Shown one piece after another: positions 26,809-34,401 of a DNA stretch of 64,000 bases. This DNA is from Pelagimonas sp. Its GTDB lineage: Bacteria; Pseudomonadota; Alphaproteobacteria; Rhodobacterales; Rhodobacteraceae. How positions within the stretch are numbered: the first letter of the stretch is position 1; every line of letters starts with the position of its first letter. The notes beneath the pieces are model-generated. The model worked only from the letters and a program-made list of their open reading frames with translations. It had not been told where the DNA came from and ran no database searches. The DNA is taken from positions 1-64,000 of the forward strand of contig JAOARQ010000050.1 of NCBI GenBank assembly GCA_025210455.1, given 5' to 3'. A program made the translations under genes and the position numbers.

Positions 26809-27858
26809 TCAGTTTGATGCCCAAGGATAGCCATCCGCATCGCGTTTGGCCGCCCATTTGGCCAGAAGGCCCTGATATTGATCCAGCATGTCCTGACCGG
26901 GCAGGCCAGCCTGATTGGCATTTTCAACCCAGGCGTCAATGAACTGCTGACCAACAGAGACCAGCTGGGCGCGGTCTGCATCGGACAGGTCAATCATTTC
27001 AATGCCTTTGTCTGTCATCTGGGCCAGGGCCTTTTCATTGGCCACGGTGATGCGTTTGCCAAATTCATCCGCCATATCCGAACCAACAGACATCAGAACA
27101 TCCTGCTGTTCCGCAGAAAGGGAATCATACATGTCTTTGTTCATCATAATGCCAAGCCCACCAATCTGGCCCCATTTCAGATCCGTGTAGGTGGTCATCA
27201 CCTCGTCCTGCTTGAGCGCTGCGACCACATAGTCATAGCCCTGTGAGCAGTCGATCAGGCCAGTATCAAGCCCCTGGTAAGCATCATAAATCGACAGGCG
27301 CACCATATTTGCGCCCAGCTCGCCGAAGACCTTGCCATAGGCGCCAACACCGCGCACTTTCAGGCCTTTGATGTCGTCGATAGAGCGAATGGCCGACCCT
27401 TTGCAGCCGATGTTCACCTGACTGGTGGTCCATGTGCCGATATAGACGAGGTTCTTTGAGGCCAGATCCGCTTTGACCGCTTCGTTGGTCTGCATGAATT
27501 CATTGGTCGCACGCATGCCAACCCAGGCGTCGGGGTTGTTCATTGGCAGGTCGGCCACACCATAGGCGGCCATTTCCTTGGGGAAATAGACGGCGATCAC
27601 CGAACCAAGATCTGCAACACCATCTTTGATGCCCGAAATCGAGGCATTTGCTTTGAACAGCGCGCCGCCCCATTGAATATCAATTTTGAGATCTCCGCCG
27701 GATCTTTCACCAACCTGATCTGCAAACCACTGCAGCGAGGCCGCACGTGCACCGCGGTTGGGCCCGGCTTCACCGTGAATAAGAACAGTCTCAGCTGTCG
27801 CAGCCCCTGCGCACAGCGTCATTGCAGCGGCCAAACAGGCCCCTTTGAAAGTCTTCAT
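26809..27858 (-). CDS. TRAP transporter solute-binding protein (DctP family)
   Basis: 349 residues from the ATG at 27858, which has a very good ribosome site (GGGAGGAGACAA). A Sec signal peptide (MKTFKGACLAAAMTLCAGAATA, cleaved near residue 22) sends it to the periplasm. The mature protein has the DctP-type pattern, including IKGLKVRGVGAYGKVFGELGAN (about 167-188) whose arginine normally binds the ligand carboxylate, and DCSQGYDYVVAALK. It captures an organic acid for the downstream permeases. It is the first gene of the 13-kb operon, so the promoter should lie in 27859-28190. Confidence 0.93.
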   Translation of the reverse strand: MKTFKGACLAAAMTLCAGAATAETVLIHGEAGPNRGARAASLQWFADQVGERSGGDLKIDIQWGGALFKANASISGIKDGVADLGSVIAVYFPKEMAAYGVADLPMNNPDAWVGMRATNEFMQTNEAVKADLASKNLVYIGTWTTSQVNIGCKGSAIRSIDDIKGLKVRGVGAYGKVFGELGANMVRLSIYDAYQGLDTGLIDCSQGYDYVVAALKQDEVMTTYTDLKWGQIGGLGIMMNKDMYDSLSAEQQDVLMSVGSDMADEFGKRITVANEKALAQMTDKGIEMIDLSDADRAQLVSVGQQFIDAWVENANQAGLPGQDMLDQYQGLLAKWAAKRDADGYPWASN

Positions 27859-28190
27859 TTGTCTCCTCCCAGAGCGATTTGTTTCACTTTGTAAAACAAA
27901 GTTTCGCAAAATGCGCAGGCACGCTACGAGCCAACCCGGGCCTGCGCAAGAGTTTTCTTTGCAAAGTCAGATTATACCGGTCACGGCCTTATCTATATGG
28001 GCCTTGCGCCAGGTGCTGGACATTCGAAGCCGGGGTTGGGCCCCTTTTGGGAGTCGGTGGCGCCAAGGATTCTCCCGGCTTGATGTTGCTGCGCAGCTTA
28101 TCCGGGATGGTACGCGCGGGTCCCCATGTGTTTTGGTCAGGTGCTTTAGCAACCGTTTGGCTGTTTTTGCAGCCGTCCGAGAGCGTCAAT
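27859..28190. other. 332-base non-coding stretch upstream of the TRAP/beta-oxidation operon
   Basis: No gene is supported here. The part next to the binding-protein gene is AT-rich (GTTTCACTTTGTAAAACAAAGTTTCGCAAAATG). It contains CTTTGTAAAACAAAG, a short inverted repeat typical of an operator, at about 27888-27902. The IclR protein is a likely binder. The rest is GC-rich and shows nothing I recognise. Confidence 0.45.
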
Positions 28191-29075
28191 TCAAAGATTT
28201 TGGCTGTTATTGCACAGCCAGGCAAACACTGATCGGGTGTCGCGCTGGCCGCTGTTTTCGATGTTCATTTCGCAAAAATACCCATGGGTCGGGGGCATTC
28301 GTTCCCCGAAAAGACGTATGACCCGGCCCTCTTTGAGATCCTGATCGATCAATGGTAGCCAACCGACAATTGCGCCCTGACCCTCGGCTGCGCCACGGAT
28401 CAGAACGTTTGCGTCTTCGAAAATAGCCCCGCGAAGAGGTTGCGAGAGCTTGACGCCTTTTGCGGAAAACCAGTCGATCCAGCCCCAGTGGTTGCGTTGA
28501 TGCAGAATCGGAACGGACAAGAGGTCGGTCGCTTGTTCGAAGGGGCCAAAGCGCGCCACGAAATCGGGGCTTGCGACAGCTATGGGCTGGAGTTCGAGCA
28601 GCTTGGTTGCGTTGCCGGGCATATCTTGCAGGCGCTCCCAGCGGATTATGATTTCGGCCCGGCTGCTGCCAGACCCACCAGGGCGCCAGGTCGGAACGAA
28701 CTCAAGTTCGATGCCCGGATGAGTTTCCCAGAAATCGCTGATTCTGGGCATGAGCCACCGGGCGGTAAAGATCGGCCCCGCTGAGATCCGCACAACCCTG
28801 CGCGCATCGGGTTGGAAACGTTCAACCGCCGTTTCCAGCAGGGCAAAGGCCTGCGTCGTCGCCTCGGCCAGCCGTTTGCCGTCTTCCGTCAATCTGACAT
28901 TGCGCCCGATCCTTTGGAACAAGGATACCTGCAGCTGATCCTCCAGGCCTCGGATGTGATGGCTGATCGCAGTTGCGCTGACCGAAAGAGAGTTTGCAGC
29001 AGCGCGGAAACTGCCCAGTCGGGCAGCAGCATCAAAGGCACGAAGGGCGGGCAGAGACGGTAGCATTGCGCTCAA
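28191..29075 (-). CDS. LysR-family regulator (GcvA-like), divergent from module A
   Basis: 294 residues. The N-terminal helix-turn-helix is LPALRAFDAAARLGSFRAAANSLSVSATAISHHIRGLEDQL (about 8-48), the pattern of GcvA-like LysR proteins. The effector domain follows (RVVRISAGPIFTARWLMPRI onward). It is transcribed divergently from the MttB gene with 99 bases between the two starts, the classic arrangement for a LysR activator of the neighbouring operon. The inducer is probably the quaternary amine or a demethylated product; this is inference from position. Confidence 0.9.
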   Translation of the reverse strand: MSAMLPSLPALRAFDAAARLGSFRAAANSLSVSATAISHHIRGLEDQLQVSLFQRIGRNVRLTEDGKRLAEATTQAFALLETAVERFQPDARRVVRISAGPIFTARWLMPRISDFWETHPGIELEFVPTWRPGGSGSSRAEIIIRWERLQDMPGNATKLLELQPIAVASPDFVARFGPFEQATDLLSVPILHQRNHWGWIDWFSAKGVKLSQPLRGAIFEDANVLIRGAAEGQGAIVGWLPLIDQDLKEGRVIRLFGERMPPTHGYFCEMNIENSGQRDTRSVFAWLCNNSQNL

Positions 29076-29174
29076 TTGTTAAGTTTCACTCATTATTTGC
29101 TGAGAAATCTGTCTTTGTAAAGCGGGCTGACGCATGCTCTTGTTCGGTCAGTATCGGATCAGGTGAGCAATTAG

Positions 29175-30719
29175 ATGACCGAAAATCCCCGGCGGCGTGG
29201 CAGAAAGCACCGTTTGCAGCAGACAGACATAGATGAAGAAAATTTACCTGTTTGGGCAGGCGTTTCGGGGGGGCGGTTGCAGCCGTTGTCAGCGAAAGAG
29301 ATTGCAATTGTCGAAGAAAGCGCGTTGTCGCTTTTGGAGCGGCTTGGTCTAAGCCAGGCAACAGGCTCAATGATTGAAAAGGTTTGCGCCGCAGGCGGAA
29401 CGCTGACCGATGACGGCCGTTTGTGTTTTCCGCGCGCACTGGTGCAGCGGACGATCGATGAAGCGCAGCGCGATTTTATCCTTTGTGGCCAACGGCCAGA
29501 GAATGACCTGCGCATTTCGGCTGCTCGGGTGCACATGTCGACCGGTGGCGCGGCGCCCGGCGTCTTTGATCTGGATACGCACCAGTATCGCGACTCGACT
29601 TTGCAGGATCTGTATGATGCCGCGCGCATCGTCGATTGTATGCACAATATCCACCATTTTAGCCGGTCGGTGGTGGCACGTGATATCGAAGACAACGCGA
29701 CCATGGACCTGAATACGGCCTATGCCTGTTTGGCGGGCACGTCGAAACATGTATCGATCTCGATCACCGAGCCGGAAACCGTCGGCAAAGTTGCCGAGCT
29801 GTGTTACCGTATCGCGGGGGGAGAGGCGGCTTTTCGCGCGCGCCCGTTTCTGACGGTGATGGTGTGCCATGTGGTGCCGCCAATGCGCTTTGCCCAAGAG
29901 GCCTGTGAAATACTGGAAGCGGCCATTCTGGCGGGTTTCCCGGTGCAGTTGATCAGCGCTGGACAGGCCGGAGCCACCAGTCCTGCGACAATCGCCGGCT
30001 CGTTGGTTCAGGCGGTTGCGGAAACTCTTGCCGGGTTGGTTTTTGCCAGATTGGTTGATCCCGACGTGAAAGCAATCTTCGCGCCAAAGCCGCTTGTGGC
30101 TGATCTGCGCACCGGTTCCATGAGCGGCGGCGGAGGTGAGCAGGCCATCCTGATGGCGGGCGCTGCGCAGATGGGGCGGCATTGGGATTTGCCGACCAGT
30201 TCGATTGCGGGGATCACCGATGCCAAACGGCTGGATGCGCAATATGGCGCTGAAAAATCTCTGGCGGTGACCATGGCAGCACATGCAGGATCGAATATCG
30301 TCACACAGGCGGCGGGCATGATGTCGTCGCTTCTGGGGGTCAGCCATGCGGCCTATGTCACCGATAATGACATGCTGGGAAACATCCTGCGCACCCTGCG
30401 TGGAATCGAGGCGACGCCGGAAAACATCGCTGCCGAGGTGATTGCACAGGTCTGTCGCGGAGAGGGACATTATCTGGGCGAACAACACACGTTCAGTCGG
30501 ATGAAATCAGACTATTTCTATCCCGAAGTCGGGGACCGCCGAAGCCCGCGTGAATGGGAAGAAGATGGCGCGCATCGGGTGGGTGACACGGCCCGTGACA
30601 AGGCGCGCGATATCATGAGCAGCCACTATCCTTCTCATATTCCGGATGATCTGGACAGAGCTTTGCGCGCGCAGTTCGACATTCGATTGACGCGGCAACA
30701 GATGGGGCGACCTTCATGA
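29175..30719 (+). CDS. MttB-family (trimethylamine methyltransferase-like) protein, module A
   Basis: 514 residues of the COG5598/MttB TIM-barrel family. Segments seen are STGGAAPGVFDLDTHQYRDSTLQDLYDAARIVD (about 120-152), VCHVVPPMRFAQEACE and SAGQAGATSPATIAGSL (about 262-280). There is no in-frame TAG, so it is not the pyrrolysine-containing TMA enzyme; the non-pyrrolysine relatives include glycine betaine and carnitine methyltransferases. Known members move a methyl group from a quaternary amine to a corrinoid protein, but no corrinoid protein or its activase is encoded in the window. It overlaps the aminotransferase gene by four bases and is first in a tightly coupled six-gene operon. Confidence 0.88.
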   Translation: MTENPRRRGRKHRLQQTDIDEENLPVWAGVSGGRLQPLSAKEIAIVEESALSLLERLGLSQATGSMIEKVCAAGGTLTDDGRLCFPRALVQRTIDEAQRDFILCGQRPENDLRISAARVHMSTGGAAPGVFDLDTHQYRDSTLQDLYDAARIVDCMHNIHHFSRSVVARDIEDNATMDLNTAYACLAGTSKHVSISITEPETVGKVAELCYRIAGGEAAFRARPFLTVMVCHVVPPMRFAQEACEILEAAILAGFPVQLISAGQAGATSPATIAGSLVQAVAETLAGLVFARLVDPDVKAIFAPKPLVADLRTGSMSGGGGEQAILMAGAAQMGRHWDLPTSSIAGITDAKRLDAQYGAEKSLAVTMAAHAGSNIVTQAAGMMSSLLGVSHAAYVTDNDMLGNILRTLRGIEATPENIAAEVIAQVCRGEGHYLGEQHTFSRMKSDYFYPEVGDRRSPREWEEDGAHRVGDTARDKARDIMSSHYPSHIPDDLDRALRAQFDIRLTRQQMGRPS

Positions 30720-32005
30720 ACAATCGGGCCCTGTCACAACGCGCCCGGGCGGCTCTGCCTGGGGGTGTCAGCCATGAATTGCGATACCGCGACCCGAACC
30801 CGGTGTTCATAGATCGGGCATCGGGTGCCGAGAAATGGGACGTCGCAGGACGGCGCTATATTGACTTCAAGATGGGGTCAGCCAGCCAGATGCTGGGGCA
30901 TTGCCACCCGGTGATCGTCGAAGCTGTACAGCGGCAGGCTGAGCGATCTCTTTTTTCGGCGGATTGCCATGTGGCCGAAATTGAATGGGCCGAATGGGTC
31001 AACCGGCTTTACCCCAGCGCAGAGCGCACGCGGTTTACTGCGTCAGGGACCGAGGCAACCATGCTGGCGCTGCGGTTGGCCCGGGCATGGTCTGGCAAGG
31101 ATCATGTGCTGCGGATAGATGGGCATTTTCACGGCTGGCATGATCACGCCTTGAAGGGCGCGAAACCCGGCAATGATCGGGCGACCTCGCTTGGCATTCC
31201 GCAGGCGGTGAACGATCTTATCCATATCTGTGCGGCGACCCCTCAGGCGATGAGGGACGCGCTTGCCGATGATCGTATCGGCACCGTGATCATCGAGGCC
31301 TCGGGCGCGAATTACGGTTGTGTGCCTTTGGAAACAGAAACGTTACGGGCATTACACGATGTGGCACGGTCGGCCGGGGTGGTGCTGATCTTTGATGAAA
31401 TCATTACAGGTTTTCGCTGGTCTCCCGGCGGTCGCCAGGCCCGTGATGGTATTGCGCCAGATCTGACAACACTGGCCAAGATTGTGACCGGGGGAATGCC
31501 CGGAGGGGCACTCTGTGGTCGCGCCGATATTATGGAGCTGATGAACAATGCCATGATGCGCGATGGTCTTGCTCCGGCGGTCAGCCACAAGGGCACGTTC
31601 AACGGCTCGCCGCTTGTGGCGGCGGCGGCCTGTGCGGCCATGCCGTTGCTGGCTAGCGGCGAGGCACAGGCGCAGGCCGATGCGATGGCGCAACAGATGC
31701 GCGACGGTATGAATGCGGCTTTGGCGGATCGGGGGGTGCACGGTCTGGCCTATGGGGACAGTTCCATCTTTCATCTCTATTTCGGGCGCAGCACCTTGGA
31801 GGGGCTGACCCCGGCGCAGATCCGAGGCCTGCCCAAAGCGCGGGTCAGTGCCTATCGCGACGGGATGCTGAAGCGTGGTGTGGACATGATGGCCTATACC
31901 TCGGGTCTGACCTCGGCCGCGCATACGCCCGCCCTGATCGACGCGGCGCTGGATGCGTTTGACGACACGCTTTCCGAAATGATCGACAGTGGGGTTCTGT
32001 CATGA
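30716..32005 (+). CDS. Class III PLP aminotransferase (glutamate-1-semialdehyde aminomutase-like)
   Basis: 429 residues. It has TASGTEATMLALRLARAWSGKDHVLRIDGHFHGWHDH (about 103-140), the PLP aspartate in LIFDEIITGFRWS (about 223-235) and the lysine in TTLAKIVTGGMPGGALCG (about 251-268). The overall form is closest to glutamate-1-semialdehyde 2,1-aminomutase, although the operon is catabolic. It could therefore transaminate or rearrange a primary amine made after demethylation. It is coupled by four-base overlaps to the genes on either side. The amino acceptor and true substrate are unknown. Confidence 0.85.
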   Translation: MNNRALSQRARAALPGGVSHELRYRDPNPVFIDRASGAEKWDVAGRRYIDFKMGSASQMLGHCHPVIVEAVQRQAERSLFSADCHVAEIEWAEWVNRLYPSAERTRFTASGTEATMLALRLARAWSGKDHVLRIDGHFHGWHDHALKGAKPGNDRATSLGIPQAVNDLIHICAATPQAMRDALADDRIGTVIIEASGANYGCVPLETETLRALHDVARSAGVVLIFDEIITGFRWSPGGRQARDGIAPDLTTLAKIVTGGMPGGALCGRADIMELMNNAMMRDGLAPAVSHKGTFNGSPLVAAAACAAMPLLASGEAQAQADAMAQQMRDGMNAALADRGVHGLAYGDSSIFHLYFGRSTLEGLTPAQIRGLPKARVSAYRDGMLKRGVDMMAYTSGLTSAAHTPALIDAALDAFDDTLSEMIDSGVLS

Positions 32006-34401
32006 CTCTTCCCACACAGGCCCGCACCGTCATCATCGGCGGAGGCGTCATTGGATGTTCAATCGCCTATCATCTTGCGCGGGAAGGGCGCAAAGACATC
32101 GTTGTGTTGGAACGGTCAAAGCTGACCAGCGGCACCACATGGCATGCGGCGGGGCTGGTGCGCCGTTTACGGCCTTCGGCAACATTGACCAAGCTGATCA
32201 ACTATTCGATCGACCTTTATGGAGAGCTTGAGCGCGAAACTGGTCAGGCCACTGGCTGGGTGCAGACGGGCTCATTGACGTTGGCGACCAACCCGGACCG
32301 TCTGACCAATATCAAGCGACAGGTGTCATTGGGGCGCGCCTTTGGTCTTGAAGCCGAGGTCGTCGATGCTGCCCGCGCAAAAGAGCTTTGGCCGCTGATC
32401 AAGGTGGATGACGTGATCGGCGCGGTCTGGTCGCCTTCGGATGGGCGGGTCAACCCGTCTGATGTTGCTCTGGCATTGTCCAAAGGCGGCAGGGCCCGCG
32501 GCGTGCGTTTTTTCGAAGATACCCGCGTATCCGGTCTGCAAAAGAAAGGCGGGCGGATTTCAGGCGTCGAAGTGGGCGATCATGTGATCGAAGCGGAAGA
32601 GGTGGTTATTGCCTGCGGGCTATGGTCGCGCGAGATTGCCGCGATGGCCGGGGCACATATGCCGCTATATGCCTGCGAACATTTCTATATCCTGACCAAG
32701 CCTTTGCCAGAGGTTCAGGCCCTGGGCAAAGGCGCGCACCTGCCGACACTAAACGATCAGGATGCGTTTCTTTATGCCCGCGATGATGTCGAAGGGCTGC
32801 TTGTTGGGTCGTTCGAACCGCATGCCAAAGGGCTGCCTCTGGACCGGCTGCCCAGAGATTTCTCGTTCGACCTGCTGGACGAGGACTGGGACCATTTCAT
32901 GCCGATGATGGAGAACGCCCTGCGCCGCATCCCGGCGTTGGAACAGGCCGAAGTGCGGATGCTTTTGAACGGGCCGGAAAGCTTTACACTCGACAGTCAG
33001 TTCATGATGGGAGAAAGCCCCGAAGTGCCGGGCCTGTTCCTGATGGGCGGGATGAACTCGACCGGTATTGCGCTGGCAGGCGGGGCGGGCAGGGCAATGG
33101 CCGAGTGGATCATCGCCGGTGAGCCAACCATGGAGCTGAACGAGGCCGATATCCGCCGCTTTTCTCCGGAAATGAACGTGCTCGGCGCCTTGGAGGCGCG
33201 TATCCCCGAAGTGTTGGGTCGGCACTATGACAATCCCTATCCCGGTCGAGCTATGGCAACAGCCCGAGGCCAGCGCCGTTCGCCTATCCATGCGGGACTG
33301 GCGGCGGCTGGTGCACAGTTTGAGGCACGCGGCGGCTGGGAACGCGCGCTGCATTTCGGCGGGGATGCGGCACATTTGCCGCTGACCTTTGGCGTGCCTG
33401 CCTGGCGCGAACAGGTGGGCCAGGAGGTCGAGACATGTCGCTCAGGCGCAGCCATTCTGGACCAAAGCGCCTTTGGCAAGATCATGGTGCAGGGGCCTGA
33501 TGCCCGTGCCTTCCTCAACCGGCTTTGTGCAGCACAGATGGATATGCGCATTGGTCGGATCGCCTATACACAGATCCTGAATGCGCGCGGAGGTGTGGAA
33601 AGTGACCTGACGGTTCAGCGCCATGGCCAGGACGCCTATCTGATGATCGTCGGTGCAGGGGAAACGGTGCGGGTTCTGAAACGTATGCGTGAAACCCGTC
33701 AGTCCAACCGTGTCGAATTTACGGACGTGACCAGCGGCTATGCCATTCTTGGTCTTGCAGGTGCGCAGGCGCGTGACGTTTTGCAGGCCACGTCAAACAC
33801 GCCTTTGCCTGATCTCAAGCGGTTTCAGTTTGCGCCGGTTGAAATAGGCCTTTCGCGCGGTTGGGCTGGCCGGTTGTCATTCACCGGCGAAGAGGGGTTT
33901 GAGCTGTATATCCCGTCGGATATGGCGATGGCGGCCTATGAGGCGCTGCTTGTGGCGGGGGCTGCGCACGCAGGGCTATATGCCAGTGGATCGCTGCGGA
34001 TCGAAAGCGGTTTTCGCGCCTTCGGTCATGAACTGACGCCGGGAACCACACCGCAAGAGGCCGGTCTGGGTGCGTTCTGCGCATCGGGTACGGGATTCGT
34101 CGGAGAAGATGCCTTGCGCGAACATGTGCGCGAACGGTGCATCATATCGTTGCTGTTTGATGATCCCGACGCCATCCCGCTGCATGATGAACCCGTCTAT
34201 TTTGGCGACCGGGTGGTGGGACAGGTGACATCAGCCGCGTGGAGCTATCGCTTTGGACGCTCGGTGGCGTTGGCCATGGTTGATGTGTCCTCGACCGATT
34301 TTGACAAACAAATCATTGTCTCGGGTTTTGAAGTCGAAATCGCCTGCAGGCGGTTCAGTGCCCGCGCATCTTTCAAACCTGCAAAAGAGGCCTTTCAATG
34401 A
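32002..34401 (+). CDS. FAD-GcvT demethylase (dimethylglycine/sarcosine dehydrogenase-like), type 1, module A
   Basis: 799 residues. The N-terminal D-amino-acid-oxidase-type FAD domain has GGGVIGCSIAYHL (13-25) and LTSGTTWHAAGL, where H48 is the residue that carries covalent FAD in DMGDH and SARDH. An FAO_M linker lies at about 370-425. The GcvT aminomethyl-transferase domain follows (about 430-710), with GRIAYTQILNARGGVESDL and GEEGFELYIPSD, then a GcvT C-terminal barrel. The family removes an N-methyl group oxidatively and hands the one-carbon unit to tetrahydrofolate. It pairs with the next gene, which is of a different subtype. Confidence 0.9.
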   Translation: MTLPTQARTVIIGGGVIGCSIAYHLAREGRKDIVVLERSKLTSGTTWHAAGLVRRLRPSATLTKLINYSIDLYGELERETGQATGWVQTGSLTLATNPDRLTNIKRQVSLGRAFGLEAEVVDAARAKELWPLIKVDDVIGAVWSPSDGRVNPSDVALALSKGGRARGVRFFEDTRVSGLQKKGGRISGVEVGDHVIEAEEVVIACGLWSREIAAMAGAHMPLYACEHFYILTKPLPEVQALGKGAHLPTLNDQDAFLYARDDVEGLLVGSFEPHAKGLPLDRLPRDFSFDLLDEDWDHFMPMMENALRRIPALEQAEVRMLLNGPESFTLDSQFMMGESPEVPGLFLMGGMNSTGIALAGGAGRAMAEWIIAGEPTMELNEADIRRFSPEMNVLGALEARIPEVLGRHYDNPYPGRAMATARGQRRSPIHAGLAAAGAQFEARGGWERALHFGGDAAHLPLTFGVPAWREQVGQEVETCRSGAAILDQSAFGKIMVQGPDARAFLNRLCAAQMDMRIGRIAYTQILNARGGVESDLTVQRHGQDAYLMIVGAGETVRVLKRMRETRQSNRVEFTDVTSGYAILGLAGAQARDVLQATSNTPLPDLKRFQFAPVEIGLSRGWAGRLSFTGEEGFELYIPSDMAMAAYEALLVAGAAHAGLYASGSLRIESGFRAFGHELTPGTTPQEAGLGAFCASGTGFVGEDALREHVRERCIISLLFDDPDAIPLHDEPVYFGDRVVGQVTSAAWSYRFGRSVALAMVDVSSTDFDKQIIVSGFEVEIACRRFSARASFKPAKEAFQ

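Noticed and set aside
29367-30488. 373-codon minus-strand open frame inside the first MttB gene
   Set aside because: Antisense to a conserved TIM-barrel protein, with a low-quality composition (many H, R, Q) typical of shadow frames.
29175-30719. Pyrrolysine-containing trimethylamine methyltransferase
   Set aside because: No in-frame TAG is present in either MttB gene, so both are of the non-pyrrolysine type.
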